A DNA stretch of 64,000 nucleotides from Ciborinia camelliae. Lineage: Eukaryota > Ascomycota > Leotiomycetes > Helotiales > Sclerotiniaceae. The notes under the pieces were generated by a model, which worked only from the letters and a program-made list of their open reading frames with translations, did not search any database and was not told the origin of the DNA. This document shows, piece after piece, positions 9,886-22,099 of this stretch. The number at the start of each line of letters is the position of its first letter. Position 1 is the stretch's first letter. The DNA lies in contig JANPYM010000002.1 in the NCBI GenBank assembly GCA_025890175.1, positions 1,564,091 to 1,628,090 of the forward strand, given 5' to 3'. The position numbers were made by a program, and so were the translations under genes.

Positions 9886-11712
9886 ATGCCCAAACGTCGA
9901 AGATCAAGTACGTGCCAAAATGATCTACCAATAACGAAGAAACATTGTCTTCCACCGAACAAACGCGATCACATCTCTCGTCTTTCTTCCGAACTCCTCA
10001 TCCGTATCCTTCATAACCTTCCAATTGAGACTCTCCTATCCTGCCACTCTGTCTCTCAACATTTCTATACTCTCTCCCATGATTCCCAACTTTGGAAATC
10101 GTTATATTATTCTCGATTCGTGTTACCGCGCGCATTGCGCATACCGGGGATTAAAAACAAAGAAAAGTTGAATTATGGGAAAGGTGCAGAAGTACAAAGG
10201 GAGGAGGGGGCTGGGGATGGAGATGGTGATGGTGATAGGTTTCGATTTAGTTCGAGGAGGAGTAGATGGTTAGATGAGGAGGGATTGAGGAATAGAGGGG
10301 ATGGAAGAGAAACTAATTGGAAGAGACAGTATAAATTGAGACATAATTGGGCGAGGGGGGCTTGTGAGGTTAAGGAGATTGAGATTGCAGAGAGGGGGAC
10401 TGTACCGGGTATGTTGGTGAAACTGGCCGGGGGAGTGGTAGTTACAGTTGGCGAGGAGGAGGGATTAAAAGCTTGGGATCTTAAGGAGAGGAAATTGATT
10501 ACAATGTGTGGATTGGGGGATGAGGTAGTACCTACATGTTTAGCTGTTGATGAACAGGATGGGGAAAAAGGGCGATTGGGAATCGTGGTTGGATTCGAAG
10601 ATGGGGGTTGGGGAACTTGGGTGCTCGATGTGGAAAAGAAGATGTTTATGAGGAAATACAGACATCCACCGAGCAGTAACGGAATGCTAAGTGCGATAGC
10701 TTACGCACATCCATACATACTGAGCATTACGGAAGGACGGCTTCTTTCATTCTATACACTCAATCCCGTTGATTCGATACGAGAGTCCGACGATGATGAT
10801 ACTGCCACCAATATAAAAGAGAAAGAATCACAACCACGTCCATATCTCTTAACATCCCTCAAATCACACTCTTCATGGCCACCACTATCCCTCTCCATAC
10901 GTCTCACCCCCACCACTATCATCGCCTCAATAGCCTATACAATCCCCACTTACCTAAGCGGCTACACCATCTCCATTCAAGAACTACATTTCACCCTCTC
11001 TCCATCTCCTGGCTCCCCACCAATCCTCACAACTTCCCGCCTAACCTCCTCTTTCCGCCCTAGTTTCCACCCCTTAACATCCACATCTCCCCTCCCCACC
11101 CCCCTCTCCCGTCCAACAACCATCTCCTATGCTCACCCCTATATCCTATCAACACATCCAGACAACACACTATCCCTCTATCTATGTACTAGTACGCGCA
11201 CCTCGCTGACGCTTTCTCCACCCCAAAAATTGTATGGTCACACGAGTTCCATCTCATTCGCGAGTATTACGACGAGGGGAAAGGCCGTCAGTGTTAGTGA
11301 GCGGGGAGGCGAGTTGCGGGTCTGGGAGTTGGAACCGAGGGTTGGTAGGGGGAGGGAGGTGGAAGAGAGGAGCGTAAGAGTACTGGCGGAAGAGGGGAAG
11401 AAAACATTTGGGCAAAGAGAGGCTTCGGCTGAAGATGTGGAGAGTAATCATGACGAGAGGACTGCCAGTAGGATCAAAGATGAAGGGAAAAAACTCTGGG
11501 TGGGGTTTGATGAGGAAATGGTTATAGTGTTGAAATCGAGCGTCGAAGACTCGGGGTGGGAGTGTAAAGATGCGGATGCGGATGCTTCATCATTGGAGGA
11601 TGAGCATAATATGCATAATGATGCGGATAACATGGCCCGGGGAAGGGGTAATGCGAGTGGGAATGGGAATGGGAGTATACAACAGAGGCTGGTTATCTAC
11701 GATTTTACTTGA
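9886..11712 (+). CDS. F-box protein with a beta-propeller-like body
   Basis: Intronless 608-residue protein. An F-box lies at about residues 30-76 (HISRLSSELLIRILHNLPIE, then SVSQHFYTLSHDSQLWKSLY), the Skp1-binding module of SCF ubiquitin ligases. A basic segment follows with NWKRQYKLRHNWARG, a feature seen in fungal F-box/WD-repeat proteins. After that come degenerate beta-strand repeats (VVVTVGEEEGLKAWDLKERK, then LYGHTSSISFASITTRGKAV leading to LRVWELEPRV) that read like WD40 blades. Low-complexity inserts are rich in Asp/Gly (near residues 105-120) and in Asp/Ala/Asn near the C-terminus. The likely role is substrate recognition for SCF-mediated ubiquitination; the substrate is unknown. 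It shares a promoter region with pex16. The F-box is clear; the WD assignment is a reading of weak repeats. Confidence 0.82.
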   Translation: MPKRRRSSTCQNDLPITKKHCLPPNKRDHISRLSSELLIRILHNLPIETLLSCHSVSQHFYTLSHDSQLWKSLYYSRFVLPRALRIPGIKNKEKLNYGKGAEVQREEGAGDGDGDGDRFRFSSRRSRWLDEEGLRNRGDGRETNWKRQYKLRHNWARGACEVKEIEIAERGTVPGMLVKLAGGVVVTVGEEEGLKAWDLKERKLITMCGLGDEVVPTCLAVDEQDGEKGRLGIVVGFEDGGWGTWVLDVEKKMFMRKYRHPPSSNGMLSAIAYAHPYILSITEGRLLSFYTLNPVDSIRESDDDDTATNIKEKESQPRPYLLTSLKSHSSWPPLSLSIRLTPTTIIASIAYTIPTYLSGYTISIQELHFTLSPSPGSPPILTTSRLTSSFRPSFHPLTSTSPLPTPLSRPTTISYAHPYILSTHPDNTLSLYLCTSTRTSLTLSPPQKLYGHTSSISFASITTRGKAVSVSERGGELRVWELEPRVGRGREVEERSVRVLAEEGKKTFGQREASAEDVESNHDERTASRIKDEGKKLWVGFDEEMVIVLKSSVEDSGWECKDADADASSLEDEHNMHNDADNMARGRGNASGNGNGSIQQRLVIYDFT

Positions 11713-11943
11713 AATCGTATATATATACAGGCCTGTCCGTACGTTGGAGATTTAAATTAGATACGCGTGTTCGCTCATTACACATACACACACATATATA
11801 TATAGGTACACATACCAATCCATCGAAAGAGCTACAAGAGTGCTTCTCCCCTGGAGATACCTCCTTTCCCATATCCCAAAATCCAACCTCGATAATCTCC
11901 AAACATATGATGAATGATGAATGAGCCTTTACAAATAAACCAA

Positions 11944-11973
11944 CCATCCATCCATCCATCCATCCATCCATCC
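11944..11973. repeat. CATC tetranucleotide microsatellite
   Basis: Seven or so perfect tandem copies of CATC about 230 bp past the F-box gene stop codon. Confidence 0.9.
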
Positions 11974-12397
11974 ACTGCACTGCACTGAACTGAACGGCAT
12001 AATAAGCGTAAACGAACAACTCAATCGCACCCACCTACAATAGTATTACACAAAATCATCAAATCCAATCCAAGCCCATGCAAGAACATGTGGAGCGAGG
12101 GAGTCGAGAGCACGCACACTCTATTGAAATTTGATCGGGGTTGGTATTATGTATATACTTAGTTTAGGTACCTACTTACATTTTACATGTCTTTGCAGTT
12201 CGGTGTGGTATATTGTAGTACTGTATGGTATATTACTGTACTCTAGATTTGTGATATAGGAGAGAATGTAGAGATATGTATACATAGGGTATACAATATC
12301 CTCTCCTCTCCTCTTCTTTTCCTTTCTCATTACTTTACTTTACTTCACCCCCCGCCCCCTCCCCTCCCCTCTCCCCCTTTACAAATCAACCAACCAA

Positions 12398-12407
12398 NNN
12401 NNNNNNN
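12398..12407. other. Assembly gap of ten N, flanked by a repeated end
   Basis: Ten undetermined bases. The roughly 40 bases before the gap (C/T-rich run, then TTTACAAATCAACCAACCAA) reappear right after it, differing only by one C in a homopolymer. This is what an unmerged overlap between two contig ends looks like, so the true sequence probably has one copy and no gap. Confidence 0.9.
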
Positions 12408-12521
12408 CCCTCCCCTCCCCTCTCCCCCCTTTACAAATCAACCAACCAATCAACCATTCAACCAACCAACCAACCAATGATTCAATAATACAATATACCA
12501 CAGATGCTTTCCATTTCTCAA

Positions 12522-12595
12522 TACCTACCTACCTACCTACCTATATTGTATTATATTTATTTCATCCCTACCTACCTACCTACCTACCTACCTAC
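12522..12595. repeat. CTAC microsatellite in two blocks
   Basis: Two runs of CTAC repeats (about 12522-12543 and 12567-12595) separated by an AT-rich stretch. Similar CCTA/TAGG words recur throughout the intergenic DNA of this window. Confidence 0.88.
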
Positions 12596-13877
12596 TCACT
12601 GTTGATGATGAAGAAGATGAAGATGATGATGTGGAAGCACGTTATTGGAGCGTCTCGCTTGGATGCAGGGGCGTATCTTCGGCAGTACGGGACGGGACGA
12701 GACGAAACGAGACGACAGTTCATTACCTACCTACCTAGACGGTGCTCGAACCAGCGCACGCACACACCATCCCACACCATACTATACTATACCATACCAA
12801 GCCAAGCCAAGCCATACCACCCTCCACCTCCATCACGCAAATTTATTCACTCCGCACAAGAATCACTCACGGCAGCAGTCCAAGTAAAGTAAGGTAGCTA
12901 TACTCTAAATATATCGATTGCCTTCCACAACCCACATCCAACACCAGCTAGCTAACTAGCTAAATTCCAGCCATCGACGCACTGAACTACGCACTATGAC
13001 AGCTTGATATCTGTGTCTATCGCCAACTCAATAGATCTGATACAAAATAATTATCAAGTCCACGTCAAAGACCATGTCATGCCATGCTTAACTTAACCGA
13101 CCAACAACTCAATCTAAGTCATGCCTTTTCCATGCGTTGTATTCATCCACCCAATCCAATCGATTCCAGTCCAGTGCCATTCTGTCCCCTTGTAAATTCC
13201 CCAGCCAGCCAGCTAACCCACCCCATACCCAATGCAACCATTCCCCAGGCAAATCCCTATGCCATACCATACCGTCCCCCAACCGCCAAACCATCCATAA
13301 CCCATGAGTAGAGTGAGGTAAGACACTCATTTGAATCAAAAACGCCAATAGTATCCCCGACCATACTGGAGGAAAACCATAAATTCATCCATAAAATCGA
13401 TCCTATCTAGGAAAGAGAAATCCATCTTCAATGTTGAAGATTCTTCCAGACTTTAAAGTCAAAGAAAACTAAAAAGGACGCGCTGGAATATAATATTCCC
13501 CTGCCAATAAGAAAAAAAAGGGAATAAACAAAGTAAAAAGTTGTCGTGAGAGAGGAGCTGGGCGGGCTCTCTTGGGTATCAAAGCAACCCGATGCAAAGA
13601 TAATATGATGTCGATATGTATGTATGATATGCACCAGGCCGAAAATAGAAAGAAAACCAATAGACAAGTACCATATGCTTGTAGACTGTAAGGTAAAAAA
13701 AAAAGTGAAGTCTCAGTATATGCAAATAGCCGTTGCAATGCAGTTGAAGGTAAGCAATAATTCAACAATGAAAAAGGGAGGTAAAGTCGTAATCGTGTCT
13801 CGTATTGGCATAGTATACCAGTAAATTTGTAGTAATGATGAGTGTCGAAAACTGATCAGTTGATAAGAGCCATCACT

Positions 13878-15092
13878 CTAGGCATACTTCTTGACCCAAG
13901 ATGGATTAAGCCATCCAACCTTGTCAAAGGCTTGCCAGAGTTTACTAGCCTTGTTCACATCAATCTTGCATGCCTGTTGAGCATCAGTCTTTCTGAACTC
14001 CTTGCCAACTCTCAATGCCTCAATTCGCTTCATGAAGATTCGTCGTTTTGATGTGAGATAGGTTGCACAGTCAAGGCGGAGATTAGCTGCGAGAGAAATC
14101 TCATCGGGATGGAGAAGATGGACATTTGGATCGTTTCGGAGATCAATTGGAGCCCCCTTCCAATCAACTTTCAATGAATTGGGTTTGTTGGGAAGGCTGG
14201 TGATTGGTGGGCAGTAATCTGGAAGGTTCTCGAAATCCTTATCTTCTCGGGCAACTCTCTTAACATCAGGGCCAGGAGTTCCCGAGGATACCGTGCGAAC
14301 TCCACGCGGTGTTTGCGTAGGTCGAGGTGGGCGTACTGTCTTTGTGACTCTAGTAGCTGTGTTGCCTAAAACCCTAGTACCTCTGCCGACAGCGGGAGCA
14401 ATGTTTGTCCATCGTCTGGCGCCGGATTGTAGTTCTCGATCTTCCCTTAGGTAAACCATTTCTCGTCGTAACCAAAGTGCTGGGTCCTTTGACATGATCT
14501 TTACAACTTGTGATTTAAATTCGAGAGCGAGCTCATACTCGTCTCGGTGTGGAGGAGAGGCTTCTCGAAACATGCTAGCTTTCCTTGCTGCAACATGACC
14601 ATCAACTACTCTGTGTGTGACGAGGGCATCGTGATTATCATCGAAGAGGGATGGCTGAGTGGCAGATGTGCCTTGATTGTCGGAAAGTGGGTAGAGAATT
14701 GGGTCGGTAATTGCTTGTGAACCAGTGGGCTCTTCTGGTGACCTAGCTTTTGTCTCTGGAGACACAGGTGGCGATATAGGAAACGTCGCACCCACAATTG
14801 GGTGTAGTTTTCGCATCTTGGAATCCATTGTGAATCCCTGGCTCGTATGTGTGAAGTTGTCGAGAGGAAGTGCTTCTGGGGGTGACATGAGAGTATTCGA
14901 GATATCAAGTTGATTCTTACGTTGCATATTCATGGATCGCATAGAGGTTCCAAGAATTGGTTTGATGGATGTAGTTGATTGTGTAGAAGTTGAGGTTGAT
15001 GAATTGGTGAATGGTTTTGTAGTAAATGGTGACTGTCTTAGATCGAAGGTAGTAGAAGGCTGCAGGATCGAGGTGAATGTTTTGTCATCCAT
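13878..15092 (-). CDS. SWIRM domain protein, Fun19-like
   Basis: Intronless 404-residue protein. The C-terminal ~105 residues form a SWIRM domain (LPDYCPPITSLPNKPNSLKV, then IDLRNDPNVHLLHPDEISLA, LTSKRRIFMKRIEALRVGKE, and a final WQAFDKVGWLNPSWVKKYA). SWIRM is a helical domain of chromatin and transcription proteins that binds DNA or histones. The N-terminal ~200 residues are Ser/Thr/Pro-rich and disordered. A middle block of conserved type (DEYELALEFKSQVVKIMSKD, followed by PALWLRREMVYLREDRE) precedes basic Pro/Arg repeats. This arrangement matches fungal Fun19-type SWIRM proteins, which have an isolated C-terminal SWIRM without an amine oxidase or Myb domain. I start at the ATG at 15092; the frame runs nine codons further upstream without an ATG. 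Nuclear localisation is inferred. Confidence 0.82.
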   Translation of the reverse strand: MDDKTFTSILQPSTTFDLRQSPFTTKPFTNSSTSTSTQSTTSIKPILGTSMRSMNMQRKNQLDISNTLMSPPEALPLDNFTHTSQGFTMDSKMRKLHPIVGATFPISPPVSPETKARSPEEPTGSQAITDPILYPLSDNQGTSATQPSLFDDNHDALVTHRVVDGHVAARKASMFREASPPHRDEYELALEFKSQVVKIMSKDPALWLRREMVYLREDRELQSGARRWTNIAPAVGRGTRVLGNTATRVTKTVRPPRPTQTPRGVRTVSSGTPGPDVKRVAREDKDFENLPDYCPPITSLPNKPNSLKVDWKGAPIDLRNDPNVHLLHPDEISLAANLRLDCATYLTSKRRIFMKRIEALRVGKEFRKTDAQQACKIDVNKASKLWQAFDKVGWLNPSWVKKYA

Positions 15093-18000
15093 ATTCGTTT
15101 GTTCGCGGCCCCGCGCCAATCTGTGGCAAGCCTTTAAGATCGGATTTCCCGCTCCTTAAATCCGCAGATATGATTCCTTAAATAAAAAGAAGTTCGGAGA
15201 TTGGGACAGATATATTGTAGGTATCTCAAGAAGGCTGTGTATAAGTAAGAGTTGCGTAGAGTTGGTTAGAGTTGGTCAGCTGAGAATTAGGCTGGCAAGT
15301 TCTTTGTGCTTGTTTCCAATCAATCAATGGAAGGTGAAGGATTGAAAGTCGAATTTCAATTGAAGTGTATGGCGGGGTATTGCGTTATTGTTTTGGTGAA
15401 TGTAGAGAGGAATGCAATCAATTGTGAATCAGATTGATGGCAATGAATTGAGATATGCTTGTGTAAAAGTCGAAAGTAACAGAAGCAACGGGAAAGTAAC
15501 AGATTGATATCGCATGTGCGAGAGAGAGGGAGAGGGAGAGAGAGAGATATAGCTGAACAATATAAGTAGGTACTTTTTGAATGAAGAAGGGTGGAGGGAG
15601 GTGTGAGAAGGTGGATGTATGTATGTATCAAGTAGGAGTGTGTGTGTATGAATACCCAGGGAATTGTAGGTAGGTAGGTGTAGATATGGGAAATGGAAAA
15701 TGGAAAATGGATTGAGGCGGATGACTCTAACCAGTCATTCCAATCATTCCAGTCATTCCAATTCCAATTCCAATACCGTACAGTACGCGGACGGTTCGTA
15801 GGCTGCCACGAGATGATCAATTCAACTGGTTCAACTGGTCATGCACTAATAAGCGCAATTGGAATATGGTACTTTTTTCTGGAATATGGATAGGGTGTTC
15901 TCGAACTAGAATATCAATTATTCGATAATAAAATAACCTGGTTATTTAATTATTTAATAAAAATGATAATAAGTAATAATAATAATACTAATGATAGCAA
16001 TAATGATAATAATAATAGAAACAAAAAGTTGGTACGGGTCGATAGACGTAGAATAGGGATAGGGATAATACTATAAAAAAAGGAGGTGCGAATGATTTTT
16101 GAAGCGTGATTAAGGAGTTTCTTCTTTCTTTGTTGCTCTGCTTTGCTTCTTGTCAGGTAGCGGTTAGACTTGAATGTTTTTGTGACTGTATTTAACAATC
16201 CTGATTGGCTCCAATGGTATGAGTCTTTGTTTGCTTGCCTTGCCTTTTCCATTTCTTTTCTTTTTTCTTTCTTTACCTGGATTTCTTTGTTTTGGTTTTA
16301 AGTGAGTATGCGTAGGCGGCAGTACCGGGAAGAGTGGTAAAAAGTACGGTGCTCTTGGGATACCTATCTAAAGATTGATACCTGAACAAGACTCAAGAGA
16401 CGGGAGACGTAGAAGTTACCAGAAGGACCTATCATACCCCCTTAATTGACCAATGGGATCATGGTCTCATGGTATATAGGAATCATCATTCGTCAGCGTA
16501 TCTTGGAAGGCAAATAACAACTGTGAGATACCTAGTAGTAGGTAGGTACCTATATGCCCTTCGAGGCTTGGTCGGTGTGCGAGGGAGTAATTGTAGTAAA
16601 AGTTTGACTACATTTACTTTACTCACGCGAATTGTCTCATTGTAATGGATACAATCAATCAATTGATACTCATACTCAGACTCATCAGACTCAGAACTCA
16701 ATAGTCCTTGTTGCTCGGAGCTCAATGTGCCCTCTTTTCACACTTCACTCCTTGACAGACTTCCAGATTGTGGGATTTGAGTTGGGTTGCGAGCAATTGG
16801 AAGTTGTGGTTGGTCAATATTCGGATGGATTGATGGGTTGTGTTGGATGAAAGAGGCGAAGAAGAAATGTGTAACCAAAGAAGAGATGTGACTCACTTGG
16901 AAGAAGTTCATGGTTGGGTAGACCGAAGGGACTAGGAACTTGCCTAGTCAGTTTTACACGAAGGTTATACCATATGAGGATTAGTTTGAAAGTCAGGCTG
17001 ACATTGGATATGCACCAAATGCTCAAAATAATTCATTTTGGGCCGGTATCTGATGCGGCGGCGGCGGGTAAATTTACACAATAATTGCATACAGTAGTCA
17101 GTTGTAAGTAGTCGTCGCAGCTGGAGTAGGAGTAGTAGAAGGAAATCATCAATTGATGGGAAGGAAAGGCATAATTGCATAAGTGGGCAGCAGCATACAT
17201 AATGATTGATACCTTAGATTCATTATTATTATTATTATCATTATCATTATTACTAGGTATTATTAGGTATTATTATCATTATTTTTATTATTATTTTTAT
17301 TATCCATATATGTACGGAGTAGCCAAAATAAAATAATAATATGGTTGCTTGGTTACTTGTGCTTGTACTGTACTCCTTGTGTCCAGATGCTTTGTGCTTG
17401 CTGAAGATGCTTGTCAAATTAATAAATATGAGAGGGAGGGGAAACACAACTTCATATCCAGCTTATCATATCATGAATGCCCAGGTGAGGCTTCATGAAT
17501 CGTCATCACCATCTTCATCACCATCATCACCCTCATCATCATCGTTAAGAATTCGAACATGAATTGAAATCAATTGGAATGGAATCACTGAGAGGATTTG
17601 AATAATAATCCCATCTCATCTAGTCAATTCAATTCAATTCAACTCAATTCGTTCTAATCAATTCGTATACCTATTTATATCCGGTATATCAAATCAATTG
17701 ATACCATCATCAGCCTATTTCTTCACTCAATTGGTCCAAGACATCCATCCAACATCATTTGAAATCAAGTGTCAAACTCTTTTCTTGATTCTATTCATGC
17801 AATTTGGGTACTGTACCGTATGTCTTGTCTCTTGTCCCCATCCTTATCCCCATCATTCTGGCCACCCTCACCTCACCCTCACTCCACTAAACGTTACTTC
17901 GCCTCAATCAACTTTATCCTCACCCCTCCCTCTCGCCCCCTAGAAGTACTTGGATATGATATGTTTTGCTTTTGGCTTCCTTTCAGAACCCAACAAGCAT

Positions 18001-19484
18001 CAAGCATAAATCTTCAGTTTCATTACAACCGTACTCCACTCCACCCTCAACCCAATCCGCAATTGAGAGTCTTGACAAATGCCTCTCTCTCTAACCCATC
18101 CTACCCTATCCTCCCCTCCCCCTCAACTGCCATTCTTCAACGTGTTTCGACCTTACAGCACTCAGCCAGCCGACGACTTCTTCCTTCAACAATCGTTCGT
18201 ACACGTGTTTCAACACCAGTGACCATTCCCACCTATCGCTACTAGCCATCTACCTAAACACATACACCTCATGAGTATCATCCCCAAGCCCAATTATGCA
18301 CATAAACAACTGGAGATTCTCAATTGGCATCTCCAAATCATCAAGACGTACTCCACTTTTACACAGGAACTTGTGGTGTACAACACAGTACTTCATCGCC
18401 GCTTCATACCTTGGCGGAGTAGCAGTGCGTAGCATCGCTTCTCCATATTGGCGATAAATGTGCGTTCTTCGGACTTTGTGGAGAATGCTGTACTCCTACA
18501 GTTGGTGGTCTCGTACATGCAGTTCCTCTGTATCATGAATTTTTATCCACACACCCCCTTCATTTTGGAGGATGATTCTCGTTAAACAATTTAAGCTTGA
18601 TCTCGAATTCTAAAATGGGTTTTTTTTTCTTTGGAAAGGTTGCGATGTACTTGAGACTAGGTACTGATCTTCGGTAGGTAGGAAGAGATGGTTCTCATGA
18701 AATGATCATCCGTCCCTTCACATCTACAATACAAGGTTCGAGCACCCCCATCCTCGCCAATAAAAAGGTCATCTGCACTCCCAGTTACCTCCCTCCTCCT
18801 ATCCACCATGAATCAAGAGATTCTTCCAACTTCCCAAGGAAACACGGAGACTATCTCCTCTTCATCACATGCAAACACCCAGATCTCATCTTGTCTCACC
18901 ACCCCACCATCCCATCCTGAGTCCAGATCATATGATAGAAAGTCATCACCTCAATGCCTCATCACCCCATCTACTCGTATCATGCCTTTCTTCAAGATTA
19001 GTCTCTTCGTACTACTACTTTCCTCGTACCACCACCCCCTCACCCCCCTCACCTCTCCCTTTCACATCCCCCTCCCACATCCTCGCATCCCCGAAACGAA
19101 CCGAAGCCACTGAAACATCACCTCTAAATGAAACACAAAACCCAACCCAAACCACCACAAAAAGAATCGATATGCATCCTGTAATGACTAGGTCTTTCGA
19201 CACCCTAACATGCAACCTGCACCGAAGAAGCCCGGAAGCATCAACACGACATCAATTCATGCACGACCAGTAGATCCAGCAGGTATACATCATCCATGGC
19301 ATGCATACAATACACAATACATGCATACCTAGTACATACATGTCAACATCGCCTCCCACCTCACATTGATAATAATAATATGATACATATGTACATCCCG
19401 TCCATCCTAAGTATAGACCGACCGTCCTGTACCATATTCCGTAAACCTCAAGTCCAGAATCCCACCCCCCGTACCGGACTCCAG

Positions 19485-19485
<1 letters not shown>

Positions 19486-19520
<35 letters not shown>
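19486..19520. repeat. CT dinucleotide microsatellite
   Basis: About seventeen CT units without interruption. The long Arg-Glu open frame that appears on the minus strand across it is purely an effect of the repeat. Confidence 0.93.
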
Positions 19521-19523
<3 letters not shown>

Positions 19524-21194
19524 CCGGCCAGACGAGAAAAAAAACTCAAAACTCAATGGAAACTCAAATTCACATTATTCACATTTACTTTACCCGTCCA
19601 TACATACATACATCATCAGTGCATCTCATATGCAAGCAAGCAAGCAAGCTCGCAGGATCGTACCTAAGGTAATCATAGCATAGCATAGCATACTATAGCA
19701 CACATAGCAGGCGCCCGAAGGAAGCCAAAACCCCAAACTCTAAACCAAAAGATCATGCGTCCGTCAAAAAAATATTAAAAAAATCGGCGGATCGATAAAA
19801 TCAAGTAGGCTACCTATCTCTTATAATACCTACCTAGGTACCTACCAGGAGATGAAAAACGAAAGTGGGAATTAGAGAAGAATAATAATGATAATAATAA
19901 AAATAAATCTCAGTCAAAAAACCTGAAAGTGAGGGGGAGGGGGAATCTCGGAAAGTTTTCCAAACCTGATGCAAGACTTCGGATGGGATGGGATGATGGG
20001 ATGATGAAATGGGATGGCTTGCTTGCTTACTTGCCTGCTTGCCCAGTTAACCTTATTAATAGGTAGCGATTGCGATAGTGCTTGTGATAGTGATAGTGAT
20101 AATGATAGCGATAGATGGAGGGGTAATTTTCAACCCCTCCATTTATTTCTTTCTTTCCTGATAAGGGAATGGGGAAAAGTGGGAGGGAGCACTGGAAGGT
20201 GGGAGGAACGTGGGAAGATGGAGGGAAGGTAGGAAAACTGGAAAAAGGAAAGGAAAGGAAGAGAAGAGAGGAGAATGAAGAGAATAATAAAAAATCCAAT
20301 TGGGAATAATTGGAAAGTGGATTGATTTATTTGGGATAATAAATTTCAATTGTTTAATTTAAATTTGGATTTGAATTGGTGACTCGTGAGGTGAGGTGAG
20401 GTAAGTTGAGGTGAGCTAGCTAGCGGTCAAGATATCTTTCTTGGTTGCTCTTTTTTTCTTTTCTTTTATAACCTTTTTTTTTCCCTATCACCTAACCTAA
20501 CCTTCTGACCATGTGAAATTTTCTGCTTTGGCCCTTGGGGAATTGAATTCCGAGGCGGACATTGCGGGGTTGTGATTGATGATGAATCATGATGATGATA
20601 CCTACCTAGGTGGTGAGAGCAGGCTTGACCCCTTCATGTTCGAATATTTGGACAGGTTGGAGAGTCTTGTTTGCAATTGATGACGATATTGATTTGGAAT
20701 TGTTAATGGGTAATGGATAATGTGAGGTCAAAATCCTTACATGATAATTATTGGCTTGTGTCAGTCGCTCTTGCTTCAATAATCATCATCAACTTTTATA
20801 TATACAAAGATATATATCAAGAGAAGTCTCGGATGGTAATCAATTCCTGATAAGAAACTAAATAAAGGCCATAATAGGTATATAGAAGTCTATCTATTAC
20901 CTCCAAATGAACATAATGGGCATGGGCATGGGCATACATCATGAAACCTATTCCATCCCGTCAACGCAAACGCAAACGCGTACAGTTTATAAATAAATCC
21001 ACTCGCGATGATCTGAAGGAAACCTGCCGGGCACTCAATATCAGCGAGGCACCTAGGTATCCTCACCCAATTTATTGACTCTCACATCATCGACTCATAT
21101 TGTGATACATACATTGTAGCCTAGTAGGCTACCGTTATCACAGAATTGGGAGGATTTTACTTGACAGTCTTGCGAACTTTAGTTTAGGCTACCT

Positions 21195-21222
21195 AGGTAG
21201 GTAGGTAGGTAGGTAGGTAGGT
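21195..21222. repeat. AGGT tetranucleotide microsatellite
   Basis: Seven tandem AGGT units following a CCTAGG word, part of the recurring CCTA/TAGG simple sequence in this window. Confidence 0.88.
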
Positions 21223-22099
21223 CATAGCTAAGCAAGGCAGAGAGACTTGAACGAGCTACCTAGAAAATGAAGAACGATAGACGTACGGGAGAGGTGCAAC
21301 AAGGCATGGTTTGAGGCTCAGAACAAAGATGCACGCTACCAATGGATAGGCTGAACAATTCATAGTTTTCTTTCACAGAAAGCGATGGACAAAGAATCTT
21401 TGTTGTTTCTTTCAGAAGATTGCAATTACATTATATTATTTTACATTGTGTACAAGAAAGTCATTTTCTGCAGATCGAAGCTACTAGAATCGAGCAAGAG
21501 ACCGTCTGATCTTAGTGTTTTTGAAATGTCTGAAAGGTAGGATGAGAGAGAGGTTTGCAGACACGACTCTCCTCTCGTCATCTTACCAACAGGAACATCT
21601 TCGAGAACCGTCGTTTTCACATCCTCATCTAATATCATGGAAACCCGGAGAGTTCCCAAGATTTCGGTGTGGTGCTTCTATATCTCCGTCTGTTTCCATC
21701 GCTTTGAATCTAGCTTCTCTGCGGGAATGCCGTCTCAAGATTTCATGATATTGTTCCAGCTTTTGGTTCAAAGAAAATCAGAACATGAGTGAGTAAGTGA
21801 AGTGAGTGAGGTCTATAGTTAGTCAAGGTGAAAAAATCCATCCTCCATCTCGCCATCTCCAAAACAGCTCCCCAACAGCTCTCTACTCCAAAAACAACTT
21901 CCCAACAGCTCTCTACTCCAAAGTATATCACCCCTTATCCCTCTATCCCCCCTTCTATCCTCACCACAACCACACAACACAACACAGCACAGCCATACAA
22001 ACACAAACACAACAAGACAGCCAAAACAATCACCAACCAACCAACCCAACCCAACCCAACCCACCCACAATCAAAGAGCCCCCACCCACATCATCCAAA

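Larger units (their letters stand above)
11713..13877. other. Low-complexity intergenic region with assembly gap
   Basis: About 2.2 kb between the 3' ends of the F-box and SWIRM genes (convergent), so it should hold both 3' untranslated regions and terminators. It is dominated by tetranucleotide tracts of CATC and CTAC type, C/T runs, and a 10-N gap. The short open frames here are by-products of repeats and match no family. Confidence 0.7.
15093..22099. other. Seven-kilobase gene-poor tract
   Basis: No open frame here shows family motifs, codon structure or plausible splicing. The DNA is a patchwork of simple sequence: AG-rich near 15520-15550, ATT/ATC runs near 15950-16030 and 17220-17310, a CT tract at 19486-19520, GATA-type words near 20060-20115, and AGGT repeats at 21195-21222. 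Words such as TACCTAGGTA recur. It may include a long SWIRM-gene leader on the left, untranslated RNA, or simply neutral DNA. A short gene with many small exons could be missed by eye. Confidence 0.55.

Noticed and set aside
12602..12892. Short frames in the microsatellite region
   Set aside because: Low-complexity translation products, mutually overlapping and without motifs.
15093..15119. Nine extra residues at the start of the SWIRM protein
   Set aside because: No ATG supports them; the first codon of the extension is TTG.
19252..19667. Arg-Glu and Leu-Ser rich frames across the CT repeat
   Set aside because: They exist only because the dinucleotide repeat has no stops in any frame; no family or conserved segment.
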